From JBBQCW01 sp038319025 (GTDB lineage Bacteria > Actinomycetota > Thermoleophilia > Solirubrobacterales > Solirubrobacteraceae), in assembly GCA_038319025.1 (NCBI GenBank), contig JBBQCW010000001.1, positions 124,001-188,000 on the forward strand: a stretch of DNA of 64,000 bases. Reading direction: 5' to 3'. A program made the translations under genes and the position numbers. The notes under the pieces are model-generated. The model saw only the letters and a program-made list of their open reading frames with translations, searched no databases and was not told where the DNA came from. This document shows, in pieces, positions 26,887-34,662 of the stretch (position 1 is the stretch's first letter; the number at the start of each line of letters is the position of its first letter).

Positions 26887-27316
26887 CGCCGGCCCGGCCG
26901 GCGCGGTTCAGCGCACCACGTCGGCGGCCCAGACGGAAGCCATCGCCGGGGGGCTTGCTCTTGACCTGTCGCCCGGCCATGTCGTGCTGCTGCATGGCGA
27001 GATGGGCGCAGGCAAGACGACCTTCGTACGCGGGGCATGCCGGGCGCTCGGCATTGTCGGCCCGATCACCAGCCCCACGTTCACCATCGGCCGGCGCTAC
27101 GAAGACGGGCGCGTGCCGGTCTCCCATCTGGATCTGCACCGCTTGGCCAGCCTGGCCGGCGAAGATCCCGGGCTCCTGGACGAGTACCTCACGGGGGATG
27201 AGATCGCCTTTGTGGAGTGGCCCGAGGTGGCTGGGGACGCCTTCGAGTCCATCGTCGCACGGGTCTACCTGCAGCATGCGGGCGGCGACTCCCGCCACGT
27301 GAGGATCGAACGATGA
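26870..27316 (+). CDS. tsaE: tRNA t6A threonylcarbamoyladenosine biosynthesis ATPase TsaE
   Basis: A 148-residue P-loop ATPase that works with TsaB and TsaD to place threonylcarbamoyl on A37 of ANN-decoding tRNAs. Walker A is GEMGAGKTT at 43-51; the family motif SPTFTIGRRYE, the SHLDLHRL segment and the conserved FVEWPEVAGD near the C-terminus are present. The ATG at 26870 lies inside the upstream LPNTG gene. The stop overlaps the start of a 20-codon mini-ORF that leads to tsaB. Confidence 0.93.
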   Translation: MTAGSDAGPAGAVQRTTSAAQTEAIAGGLALDLSPGHVVLLHGEMGAGKTTFVRGACRALGIVGPITSPTFTIGRRYEDGRVPVSHLDLHRLASLAGEDPGLLDEYLTGDEIAFVEWPEVAGDAFESIVARVYLQHAGGDSRHVRIER

Positions 27317-27375
27317 CTGCGCGTCATTTCTGGACGATCGCCACGAAGAACCTCGATCGGAGTCCCTCGCGATGA
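27313..27375 (+). CDS. 20-codon bridging mini-ORF between tsaE and tsaB
   Basis: The ATG at 27313 forms an ATGA overlap with the tsaE stop, and the TGA at 27373-27375 forms an ATGA overlap with the tsaB start. The encoded peptide is MTARHFWTIATKNLDRSPSR. The geometry is exactly that of the real genes around it, so ribosomes could pass from tsaE to tsaB through it. The peptide has no recognisable domain. It may be a coupling device, a degraded gene, or chance; its translation is unproven. Confidence 0.4.
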   Translation: MTARHFWTIATKNLDRSPSR

Positions 27376-28037
27376 GCGTGTTACTCGCTTTCGACACGGC
27401 CACGGGCGCGACCGTGGTCGGCGCGGTCGGCCCTGACGCGAACGCTGAGCGCAGGCACGATCCGCAGCCGGGGGAGAGGCCGGGCCACGCCGCTCAGGTG
27501 CTCGAGCTGGCTCACGCCGCGCTGTCGGAACTGGGTGCCGAGATCGGTGACGTGACCCGTATCGCCGTGGGGGTCGGCCCGGGCTCGTTCACCGGGCTGC
27601 GCATCGGCGTGGCGACGGCGCGCGGTCTGGCGCACGCCACCGGGGCTGAGCTGGTGGCCGTGGGCACACTCGATGTTTTGGCCGAGGGGGTCGTGCACGA
27701 GGGCCCTGTGCTCGCCGTACTCGATGCGCGCCGCGGTGAGGCGTTCGTCTCCATCCACGCCGCAGATGGGCCGACGGCCCCCGTGGCCGTCGGTCCTGAC
27801 GGCCTGGAAGAGATCGCCCGCAACGCCGGGCCCGGCGCATTGGCCGCAGGGGACGGAGCGGTACGATTTCGGCAGTCCTTGGAGGCGGTCGGTGTGACGG
27901 TTCCCGCGGACGATTCGCCGCTGCATCGGGTGAGCGCCCAGGCCCTCTGCCGGTTGGCCGCTGTCGGAAATCCCGTTGCGTTCGATCGACTCGTCCCGGC
28001 GTACGTCCGGCTGCCGGATGTGGATGCCCCGCGATGA
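27372..28037 (+). CDS. tsaB: tRNA t6A biosynthesis protein TsaB
   Basis: A 221-residue actin-like (ASKHA) protein, the non-catalytic partner of TsaD. Motifs are LLAFDTATGATVVG at the N-terminus, IAVGVGPGSFTGLRIGVATA (the family hallmark) and LDARRGEAFVSI. It lacks the metal-binding histidines of TsaD, as expected. Coupled by ATGA overlaps to the mini-ORF upstream and to rimI downstream. Confidence 0.92.
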   Translation: MSVLLAFDTATGATVVGAVGPDANAERRHDPQPGERPGHAAQVLELAHAALSELGAEIGDVTRIAVGVGPGSFTGLRIGVATARGLAHATGAELVAVGTLDVLAEGVVHEGPVLAVLDARRGEAFVSIHAADGPTAPVAVGPDGLEEIARNAGPGALAAGDGAVRFRQSLEAVGVTVPADDSPLHRVSAQALCRLAAVGNPVAFDRLVPAYVRLPDVDAPR

Positions 28038-28534
28038 GCACCGAACTTCGGATCCGCCGCCTCACCTACGCCGACCTACCCCAGGTCGTGGCGGTCGAGC
28101 GCCGTGCGTTCCCGACCCCGTGGTCGCTGGCCATGTTCGTCCTGGAACTGTCAAAGGCCGGCGGGCATTGCCTGGTGGCGCTTCGTGAGGAGGTCGTCCT
28201 GGGCTACCTCATCTGCTCACGTTTTGACACCGTGTTCCACGTGATGAACGTCGCCGTGGACCCTGTTCTGCGCCGTCAGGGGATAGCCACGGCGCTGCTC
28301 AACCGGTTGCTCGCGGAGGTCGGCGATCCGCAGGCGCAGTACACGCTGGAGGTGCGTCCTTCCAATCACGAGGCCATCCGGCTGTACGACCGCCTCGGCT
28401 TTCTCGGGGTCGGCCACCGGCCCCGCTACTACCAGGACAACGGAGAGGACGCGCTCATCATGTGGCGCACTCCCGCCACCCTGGAGGGACGTCTGGACGA
28501 CATCCCCAACGCCGGGCCTGTGACCCCGGCGTGA
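28034..28534 (+). CDS. rimI: Ribosomal-protein-S18-alanine N-acetyltransferase RimI
   Basis: A 166-residue GNAT enzyme. It opens with LRIRRLTYADLPQVVAVERR and has the segment FPTPWSLAMFVLEL typical of RimI, the acetyl-CoA loop VDPVLRRQGIATALL and EVRPSNHEAIRLYDRLGF. The tsaB-rimI-tsaD order is a classic bacterial arrangement. The 25-residue extension after the core is not conserved-looking. Its TGA overlaps the GTG of tsaD. Confidence 0.9.
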   Translation: MSTELRIRRLTYADLPQVVAVERRAFPTPWSLAMFVLELSKAGGHCLVALREEVVLGYLICSRFDTVFHVMNVAVDPVLRRQGIATALLNRLLAEVGDPQAQYTLEVRPSNHEAIRLYDRLGFLGVGHRPRYYQDNGEDALIMWRTPATLEGRLDDIPNAGPVTPA

Positions 28535-29517
28535 TCCTGGCTCTGGAGACCAGCTGCGACGACACGTGCGCCGCGGTGGTGACGCTCGACGGGGAGATCC
28601 GCAGCAACGTGATCTCCAGCCAGGGGATCCACGATCGCTACGGCGGTGTCGTGCCTGAGGTAGCCGCGCGGCAGCACCTGATGCTGCTGGACCCGGTCGT
28701 CGACGACGCGTTGGCCCGCGCCGAGATCACGTTGGACGACGTCACGCTCGTCGCGGTCACGCAGGGCCCGGGGCTCGTGGGCGCGCTGCTCATCGGCGTC
28801 AGCGAGGCGAAGGCGATCGCCGCGGCACGCGGCCTGCCGCTGTGTCCGGTGGATCATCTGCAGGGTCACGTCAGCGCGACGTCGCTCGGCGCTGACCCTT
28901 TTGAACCGCCGTTCGTCTGCCTGGTGGCCAGCGGCGGCCACACGTTTGTGGCGCACGTGACCGATTACCACGGCTACGAGGTGCTGGGACAGACGTTGGA
29001 CGACGCGGCCGGGGAGGCGTTTGACAAGGGAGCGCGTCTGCTGGGTCTCCCGTACCCGGGCGGGCCGGCACTGGAGCGCCTTGCGGCCGGCGGAGACCCG
29101 TCGGCCTTCACGTTCCCCACCGGCCAGGGTGTCCGCGGCCTGGACTGCTCGTTCTCGGGTGTCAAGACGTCGTTGCTCTACGCGGTTCGCGACCTAGGCC
29201 CTGAGGATGCCACCGCCCGTGCCGCCGATCTGGCCGCCTCCTATCAGCACGCGATCGTCGAGGCGCTGGCCGTGCGCTGTGAGCGGGCGCTGGCGCAGAC
29301 GGGCCTTGATCGTCTCGCCTTGGGCGGTGGCGTGGCCGCCAACGGAGCGCTGCGCGAGCGCTTGGCGGGGCTTGGCACCGCACTGGCCGTCCCACCGCGG
29401 GAGTTGTGCACCGACAATGCGGCGATGATCGCCGCCGCCGCCCGGTTCACCCCTGCACTCGCTTTCCCGGACTACCTCGGCCTTGACGCCTACGCGACCG
29501 GCAAGCGGGGATCGTGA
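28531..29517 (+). CDS. tsaD: tRNA N6-adenosine threonylcarbamoyltransferase TsaD
   Basis: A 328-residue enzyme, the catalytic subunit that transfers threonylcarbamoyl to A37 of tRNA. Signature segments are ILALETSCDDTCAAVV, GGVVPEVAARQH, VTQGPGLVGALLIGV and the metal-binding H109-x3-H113 in HLQGH; LALGGGVAANGALRERL is the C-terminal nucleotide-binding loop. The GTG at 28531 overlaps the rimI stop in a GTGA and places ILALETS at the very N-terminus, as in the family. The next gene overlaps by 4 bp. Confidence 0.95.
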   Translation: MILALETSCDDTCAAVVTLDGEIRSNVISSQGIHDRYGGVVPEVAARQHLMLLDPVVDDALARAEITLDDVTLVAVTQGPGLVGALLIGVSEAKAIAAARGLPLCPVDHLQGHVSATSLGADPFEPPFVCLVASGGHTFVAHVTDYHGYEVLGQTLDDAAGEAFDKGARLLGLPYPGGPALERLAAGGDPSAFTFPTGQGVRGLDCSFSGVKTSLLYAVRDLGPEDATARAADLAASYQHAIVEALAVRCERALAQTGLDRLALGGGVAANGALRERLAGLGTALAVPPRELCTDNAAMIAAAARFTPALAFPDYLGLDAYATGKRGS

Positions 29518-29771
29518 CGGGCGCGCCGACGGTCCTGGTGTATTCACGGCCAGGTTGTCACCTGTGCGCGGACGCCCTAAGGGTGCTTGGGCCGCTGGCC
29601 GTCGAGCTGGGGTTCACGCTCACCGAGATCGACATCACGACCGATGACGCCCTGCACCTGCGTTACCTCGAACGCATCCCGGTGATGGTTCTCGACGGTG
29701 AGGAGATCTCGGACTTCTTCGTCGACGAGGCGGACCTGCGCAGCCGCATCGCTAGGATCGACGCGGCATGA
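29514..29771 (+). CDS. Glutaredoxin-like / DUF836 thioredoxin-fold protein
   Basis: An 85-residue protein with strand VLVYSRPGCHLCADALRVL, giving a CHLC redox motif at about residues 15-18, and the cis-Pro loop ERIPVMVLDGEEI. These fit the short glutaredoxin-like DUF836 family. It probably reduces protein disulfides or mixed disulfides. Sandwiched by 4-bp overlaps between tsaD and rex, which suggests a redox-linked role for this part of the operon. Confidence 0.85.
   Translation: MTGAPTVLVYSRPGCHLCADALRVLGPLAVELGFTLTEIDITTDDALHLRYLERIPVMVLDGEEISDFFVDEADLRSRIARIDAA
29753..29758 (+). promoter_or_regulatory. Putative internal -10 element (TAGGAT) for rex
   Basis: TAGGAT lies in the last codons of the glutaredoxin-like gene and ends nine bases before the rex ATG, with GC on both sides, identical in form to the element before the gene at 46955. 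It could give rex its own promoter. Confidence 0.4.
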
Positions 29772-30433
29772 CAGCGACCGACGCCTCAGCCTCGTCCAAC
29801 GGCGAGACACCCCCGTCCGATCGCCTGTCCCTCGGCGTTGCGGCCCGCCTGTCGCGGTACCTGCAGGTGCTCACGCAGGCCCGCAAGATGGGCAAGGAGA
29901 CGATCAGTTCCCACGAACTGTCGGATTACACGCACATCAACTCCACGCAGATCCGCCGCGATCTCAGCGGCTTTGGCAAGTTCGGCAAGCGGGGCGTGGG
30001 CTACAACGTCGACTCGCTCGTCTCGCAGATCCGCAAGATCCTGCGGACGGCGGGCCAACACAACATCGCACTGTTCGGCGCCGGCCATCTGGGGAAGGCC
30101 ATCGCCTCATCGGACATCTTCGCCGACCATGGCTTCCGGGTCGTGGCCATCTTCGACGCCGATCCGCGCAAGGTCGGCTCGAAGGTCGGCGCTCAGCGCG
30201 TCCGGCACGTCGAGGACCTGCCGCAGGTCGTCGAGGACGAGGACATCATCGTCGGCGTGCTCGCCGTACCAACCGCTGCGGCTCAGGGCTTGGCCGACGA
30301 TCTGGTCGCCGCGGGCGTGAAGATCATCTTCAATTACTCCGAAGCTCTGCTCACGGTGCCGCCCGAGGTCACCGTGCACACCTCCAGCCCCGCCGTGGAC
30401 CTGCTCTACGCGCTGTACTTCTACTTGAGCTGA
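29768..30433 (+). CDS. rex: Redox-sensing transcriptional repressor Rex
   Basis: A 221-residue NADH/NAD+ sensor that represses respiratory and fermentative genes. The winged-helix domain spans about 15-90 with ARLSRYLQVLTQARKMGKE, INSTQIRRDLSGFGKFGKRG and GYNVDSL, all highly conserved in Rex. The Rossmann domain begins at NIALFGAGHLGKAIASS, and the C-terminal LLYALYFYLS is the domain-swap helix. ATGA overlap with the glutaredoxin-like gene. I found no convincing full Rex operator (TTGTGAA-N6-TTCACAA type) in the window. Confidence 0.95.
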   Translation: MTATDASASSNGETPPSDRLSLGVAARLSRYLQVLTQARKMGKETISSHELSDYTHINSTQIRRDLSGFGKFGKRGVGYNVDSLVSQIRKILRTAGQHNIALFGAGHLGKAIASSDIFADHGFRVVAIFDADPRKVGSKVGAQRVRHVEDLPQVVEDEDIIVGVLAVPTAAAQGLADDLVAAGVKIIFNYSEALLTVPPEVTVHTSSPAVDLLYALYFYLS

Positions 30434-31597
30434 ATGAGCCAGTTGATAGATCTCGACGCAGCCGAGGCGATCCTCGCCGAGTCCGACGATGGCACCGTCG
30501 GCATCGAAGAGGAGTTCGCGATCCTCGATCCCGTGACGCTCGACCTCGTGCCGCGCTTTGAAGCACTGCGCGACGCTGCCGCAGCCGGTGACGAGGTGCT
30601 GTCGGAGTCGATCTCCGGGGAGCTGATCTCCTCTGAGATCGAAATCCGCTCGGGCCGTGGTGAGGATCTGCACGACGCGCTGGCCCGCCAACGGGATGCC
30701 CGGCAAAGGCTCTTCGCGCTGGCGGCAGCGCAGAATGTGTCGCTCGGCGCGACCGGGACGCACCCTTGGGCCGATTACCGCGAGCAGCCCAACATCGACA
30801 CCGAGCACTACCGCCGGGTCGTCGATGGCCTGCAGTACGTGGCGCGCCGCAACAACACTTTCAGCCTCCACGTCCACGTCGGCATCCGCGGAGCGGATAG
30901 GGCGATCGCGGTGTGTGACCGGCTGCGCGGCGTCCTGCCCACGCTGCTGGCCGTATCGGCCAATTCCCCGTGGGTCGACGGCCGCGACTCCGGCCTGCAT
31001 TCGGCGCGCACGCAGACGTTCACCAAGTCCTTTCCCCGCTGCGGGATCCCGGATGCCTACGGCTCCTGGGCCGAGTTTCGCTCCTATGTGGACTCGCTGG
31101 TGCGCACCAACTCGATCGTCGAGTACACACAGGTCTGGTGGTCGGTGCGGCCGCACATCACCTTCGGCACCGTCGAGGTGCGCATCTGCGACGTGCAGGC
31201 CACCGCCGCCGAGTCCGATGCGTTGTGCGAGCTGATGACGGCCTGCGTTCTGCAGGCGGCGCGCGACCACGATGACGGCGTGCCCTTCCCCACCCACTCA
31301 CGGCGCATGATCGAAGAAAACATGTGGCGCGCTGTCCGGTACGGCGCGGACGCCGTGCTCCTGGACCTTGATCGCGTCGTCGAAGAGCCGATGAGCGCCG
31401 CCGTGGAGCGCCTGCTGGAGTGGACGGCCCCGGTCCGCACGGAGCTGGCCATCACGCCCGCGCTGCCCGTGCAGAACGGCGCTCAGCGTCAGCGGGCGCT
31501 GATCGCCGCCGGCGCTGATCGGGCCGCGGTCTTCGCGGCCTCCGTCGCCGAGACCGGCCTCACCTACGCCGCGGGCCCGCAACTTCGCGCCCGATGA
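30434..31597 (+). CDS. YbdK-like carboxylate-amine ligase (glutamate-cysteine ligase family 2)
   Basis: A 387-residue ATP-dependent ligase of the GCS2 family. Signature parts are TVGIEEEFAILDPVTLDLVP, ESISGELISSEIEI, SLGATGTHPWADYREQP, RRNNTFSLHVHVGI and RPHITFGTVEVRICDVQA. YbdK proteins have weak gamma-glutamyl-cysteine ligase activity in vitro and an uncertain true substrate; EgtA-type ergothioneine enzymes are relatives. It begins one base after the rex stop. A thiol-related role next to rex and the glutaredoxin-like gene is reasonable inference. Confidence 0.88.
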   Translation: MSQLIDLDAAEAILAESDDGTVGIEEEFAILDPVTLDLVPRFEALRDAAAAGDEVLSESISGELISSEIEIRSGRGEDLHDALARQRDARQRLFALAAAQNVSLGATGTHPWADYREQPNIDTEHYRRVVDGLQYVARRNNTFSLHVHVGIRGADRAIAVCDRLRGVLPTLLAVSANSPWVDGRDSGLHSARTQTFTKSFPRCGIPDAYGSWAEFRSYVDSLVRTNSIVEYTQVWWSVRPHITFGTVEVRICDVQATAAESDALCELMTACVLQAARDHDDGVPFPTHSRRMIEENMWRAVRYGADAVLLDLDRVVEEPMSAAVERLLEWTAPVRTELAITPALPVQNGAQRQRALIAAGADRAAVFAASVAETGLTYAAGPQLRAR

Positions 31598-31640
31598 CCC
31601 CGATTTCCCTGAACGCCACCATCTCCCCAGGAGACCCGAA

Positions 31641-32084
31641 ATGAGTTCCCAGCCGCCGTTCGCCGACCCTGCCGGCCCGCAGCCCACCGAGGAGGAGATG
31701 CGTGCCGCCTACGAGGCCCAGCTGAAGGAGATCCGCGTCGAGGACCTCGTCGTGGAGTCTCTCGTGTCGCTGCTCAACCTCGGCGGCCGCCGCGCAGGTC
31801 TGGTGCCCGGTAGCGAGGACGAGCGCGATCCCGTGCAGGTACGGCTCGCCATCGAGGCCGTCCGTGGGCTGCTCGTGCTCGTGGAGGAGCCGCTGGGGGA
31901 GAGCGCTGCTCAGCTGCGCGAGGCCGTCTCACAGCTGCAGCTCGCGTACGTGCAGATGACCGGCGGCGATCCTTCCGCCCCCGGTTCTGACCCGTCGGGG
32001 AGCGCAGATCCTGGCGCCCCGGCCGGCGGTACACCCCCGGCCTCCGGCCCGCCGCCGAGCCGTTTGTGGGTCCCCGGGCAGTAG
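31641..32084 (+). CDS. DUF1844-like small cytoplasmic protein
   Basis: A 147-residue protein. The central part VEDLVVESLVSLLNLGGRRA followed by PVQVRLAIEAVRGLLVLVEE and LREAVSQLQLAYVQMT resembles DUF1844, a short helical family of unknown function. The C-terminal 40 residues are a Pro/Ser/Gly/Ala-rich tail. A good ribosome site (AGGAGA) lies about eight bases upstream of the ATG. It is last in line before the pyrophosphatase gene. Confidence 0.65.
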   Translation: MSSQPPFADPAGPQPTEEEMRAAYEAQLKEIRVEDLVVESLVSLLNLGGRRAGLVPGSEDERDPVQVRLAIEAVRGLLVLVEEPLGESAAQLREAVSQLQLAYVQMTGGDPSAPGSDPSGSADPGAPAGGTPPASGPPPSRLWVPGQ

Positions 32085-32240
32085 CCCGGGGGCGACCGGA
32101 CGGCGTGCTGACCACCGGCCACGCTACGATCAGCCCGCTTGTGAGCCGGGTCGGGCACTTGGGTGCACGTGCTCTGCCGCTCGACGGGTCCGCAGAAACC
32201 CTGCTGCGGCCCGCCATCTGAACTGCGGAGGATTTTTCCC
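32085..32240 (+). promoter_or_regulatory. Leader of the pyrophosphatase gene
   Basis: This 156-bp gap holds a TACGAT hexamer (32125-32130) that could be a -10 element giving a leader of about 100 bases, unlike the leaderless pattern elsewhere. A 6-bp stem CCGCAG/CTGCGG (32190-32209) lies just ahead of a GGAG ribosome site at 32227-32230. No known riboswitch is recognised. Confidence 0.3.
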
Positions 32241-34328
32241 TTGACTGAGTTTCTTCACGATCACGGGGTCGTCGTCGCGCTGGTGTGCGCTGCGATGGCC
32301 GTGGTCTACGGCCTGGTGACCACGCGTAGCTTGCTCGCGTTGTCCCCCGGCAATGACGCAATGCAGCGCATCAGCGGTGCCGTTCAGGAAGGCGCTCGCG
32401 CCTACCTGAACCGCCAGTACCAGGTGATCGCCCTCGTGGGCGTCCTGTTGTTCGTCCCGCTGATCTTCATCCAGAACATCTATGTGGCGATCGGCTTCCT
32501 GATCGGAGCCATTCTTTCCGGTGCGACCGGATTCATCGGCATGAACGTGTCGGTCCGGGCCAACGCCCGGGTCGCCGAGGCGGCCCGTGGGGGCGTCTCC
32601 GGCGCCCTCCAGGTCGCGTTCCGTGGTGGTGCCATCACCGGCATGCTCGTCGTCGGTCTAGCCCTTGCGGGTGTCGCCGGGTATTACGGCCTGCTGACCA
32701 GCGCGTTCAGTCGCACGCCCAAGCAGGCCGTCGACGCACTCGTCGGCCTAGGCTTCGGTGGCTCGCTGATCTCCGTCTTCGCCCGACTGGGCGGCGGCAT
32801 CTTCACCAAGGCGGCCGACGTAGGCGCCGACCTGGTGGGCAAGGTCGAAGCTGGCATCCCTGAGGATGACCCGCGCAACCCGGCCACGATCGCCGACAAC
32901 GTCGGCGACAACGTCGGTGACTGCGCCGGCATGGCGGCCGACCTGTTCGAGACGTACGCCGTCACGGCCGTCGCGGTCATGTTGCTGGGCGTCATCACGT
33001 TCTCGGCTCCGGACCAGACGGCCGTAGCGCTGTACCCACTGGTGCTCGGCGGCGTGGCGATCATCGCCTCGATCATCGGCACGTTCGCGGTGCGCAGCAA
33101 GACCGGCAACGTTGAGCGGGCCCTCTACCAGGGCCTCGTGGTTTCCGGTCTGATCGCCGCGGTGGCGTTCTACCCGATCACCAAGTGGATGATGGGTGAC
33201 CTGGGCGGCTTCAAGACCACTGCCCTGGGCATCGACGTCCCCAGCGCGACCGACCTGTACTTGTGCTCGCTGGTCGGCATCGCGGTCACCGCGGCGCTGT
33301 TCGTGATCACCGACTACTACACATCGACCCGGTTCGGTCCGGTCCGCAAGACGGCCGCTGCCTCGCAGACCGGTCACGCTACGAACATCATCCAGGGCCT
33401 CGCGCAGGGCTTCCAGGCCACGGCGCTTCCCGCGCTCGTGCTCGTCCTGGGCATCTTCGCGGCCTGGAAGATCGCCGGCGGCGGAACCGTCGGCATCTAC
33501 GGCATCGGCATTGCCGTCATGGGTCAGCTGTCGCTGACGGGGCTGATCGTTGCCCTCGACGCATTCGGCCCGATCACCGACAACGCCGGTGGCATCGCCG
33601 AGATGGCCAAACTCCCAGAGGACGTCCGCACGGTGACCGACCGCTTGGACGCGGTCGGCAATACCACCAAGGCCGTCACCAAGGGTTACGCCATCGGCTC
33701 GGCCGTGTTGGCCGCCGTTGTGTTGTTCGCCGGCTTCAAGGCCGAACTGAACGACAAGGGCGTCAGCACCGTGTTCCGCATCGACGACCCGCCGGTCCTC
33801 ATGGGCCTGCTGCTCGGCGGCATGATGGTCTGCCTGTTCGTGGCCCTCTCCATGGAGGCCGTCGGCCGTGCCGGCGGCGCCGTGGTGGAAGAAGTGCGTC
33901 GACAGTTCCGCGAGAAGCCGGGCATCATGGCCGACCCGCAGACTGAGGAGCCGGACTACGCCGCATGCGTGGACCTGGTCACCAAGGCCGCTCAGCGCGA
34001 GATGATCATCCCGTCGCTGCTGCCGATCGTGCTCACGGTCGTCGTGGGCCTCATCAGCACCCAGGCCCTTGGCGGCCTGCTCATCGGCGTCATCGTCGTC
34101 GGCTTCTTCATGGCCGTGATGATGACCGCAGGTGGCGGTGCCTGGGACAACGCCAAGAAGCTCATCGAGGACGGCGAGTTCGGTGGCAAGGGCTCTGATG
34201 CCCACGCCGCATCGATCACCGGCGACACCGTCGGCGATCCGTTCAAGGACACGTCGGGTCCCGCGCTGAACCCGATGATCAAGGTCGCGAACATCGTGGC
34301 CATCTTGATCATTCCGATCATCACGTAG
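32241..34328 (+). CDS. hppA: Membrane-bound proton-translocating pyrophosphatase, K+-independent type
   Basis: A 695-residue integral membrane pump that couples pyrophosphate hydrolysis to proton export. About sixteen spans; the pyrophosphate-binding motif DVGADLVGKVE is at 193-203, followed by PEDDPRNPATIADNVGDNVG. A lysine at position 477 (GNTTKAVTKG) marks the K+-independent class, where K+-dependent enzymes have Ala. The C-terminal GGAWDNAKKLIEDG and TVGDPFKDTSGPALNP complete the active site. The TTG at 32241 is chosen for its GGAG ribosome site about ten bases upstream; the frame is open to 32163. A hairpin follows the stop. Confidence 0.94.
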   Translation: MTEFLHDHGVVVALVCAAMAVVYGLVTTRSLLALSPGNDAMQRISGAVQEGARAYLNRQYQVIALVGVLLFVPLIFIQNIYVAIGFLIGAILSGATGFIGMNVSVRANARVAEAARGGVSGALQVAFRGGAITGMLVVGLALAGVAGYYGLLTSAFSRTPKQAVDALVGLGFGGSLISVFARLGGGIFTKAADVGADLVGKVEAGIPEDDPRNPATIADNVGDNVGDCAGMAADLFETYAVTAVAVMLLGVITFSAPDQTAVALYPLVLGGVAIIASIIGTFAVRSKTGNVERALYQGLVVSGLIAAVAFYPITKWMMGDLGGFKTTALGIDVPSATDLYLCSLVGIAVTAALFVITDYYTSTRFGPVRKTAAASQTGHATNIIQGLAQGFQATALPALVLVLGIFAAWKIAGGGTVGIYGIGIAVMGQLSLTGLIVALDAFGPITDNAGGIAEMAKLPEDVRTVTDRLDAVGNTTKAVTKGYAIGSAVLAAVVLFAGFKAELNDKGVSTVFRIDDPPVLMGLLLGGMMVCLFVALSMEAVGRAGGAVVEEVRRQFREKPGIMADPQTEEPDYAACVDLVTKAAQREMIIPSLLPIVLTVVVGLISTQALGGLLIGVIVVGFFMAVMMTAGGGAWDNAKKLIEDGEFGGKGSDAHAASITGDTVGDPFKDTSGPALNPMIKVANIVAILIIPIIT

Positions 34329-34369
34329 CCGTCTGAGCGCGCCTCGCGGCGCGTGAGGGCACCCGCCGT

Positions 34370-34399
34370 CCGGTCGATGGGCATACGCCCATCGACCGG
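34370..34399 (+). terminator. Hairpin terminator after hppA
   Basis: A perfect 13-bp stem (CCGGTCGATGGGC and its complement) with the four-base loop ATAC begins 42 bases after the hppA stop. No T tract follows. Confidence 0.65.
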
Positions 34400-34537
34400 T
34401 GGTGTGCGGCCTCCGGCATCCTCGATCCCGTACGGCACCGGCCGGTTCACCGATGGGCATCGGCGGCGCTCGCGTGGCGCGAAAGTGGTGCTGAAGGTGT
34501 TCAGCGATTCGTAATGGTGCGACGCGCTGAGCGATCG

Positions 34538-34543
34538 TACGGT
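34538..34543 (+). promoter_or_regulatory. Putative -10 element (TACGGT) upstream of the exporter operon
   Basis: TACGGT ends seven bases before a GTG at 34551 that opens a 33-codon ORF. It is the only promoter-like sequence I see ahead of the long coupled operon from 34663 to 45830. Confidence 0.35.
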
Positions 34544-34550
34544 GGAAGGC

Positions 34551-34652
34551 GTGCCAGACATCGACGATCCGCCGTGGAAGACCCCGACACCGGTCGCGCG
34601 TGATCTCGAGCACGTCCGAACGGACCGGCGCCGCTCGTCGGCGACGCCGTGA
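34551..34652 (+). CDS. 33-codon leader ORF, hypothetical
   Basis: The GTG at 34551 reads VPDIDDPPWKTPTPVARDLE and then HVRTDRRRSSATP before the TGA at 34650. It is well placed behind a promoter-like TACGGT and a GGAAGG stretch. The product resembles nothing I know. It could be a leader peptide, the stub of a decayed gene, or part of the 5' region of the methyltransferase gene, whose frame also opens with a GTG at 34600. Confidence 0.3.
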   Translation: MPDIDDPPWKTPTPVARDLEHVRTDRRRSSATP

Positions 34653-34662
34653 GGCTGCTCCG

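Larger units (their letters stand above)
34329..34550. other. Intergenic region after hppA
   Basis: About 220 bases without a convincing gene, and 334 if the small ORF at 34551 is not real. It contains one strong hairpin (34370-34399) close to hppA and a promoter-like TACGGT near its right end. Nothing else is recognised on either strand. Confidence 0.5.

Noticed and set aside
32748..34613. A 621-codon minus-strand frame over hppA
   Set aside because: It mirrors the highly conserved pyrophosphatase gene and has His/Asp/Arg-rich sequence without any family signature.
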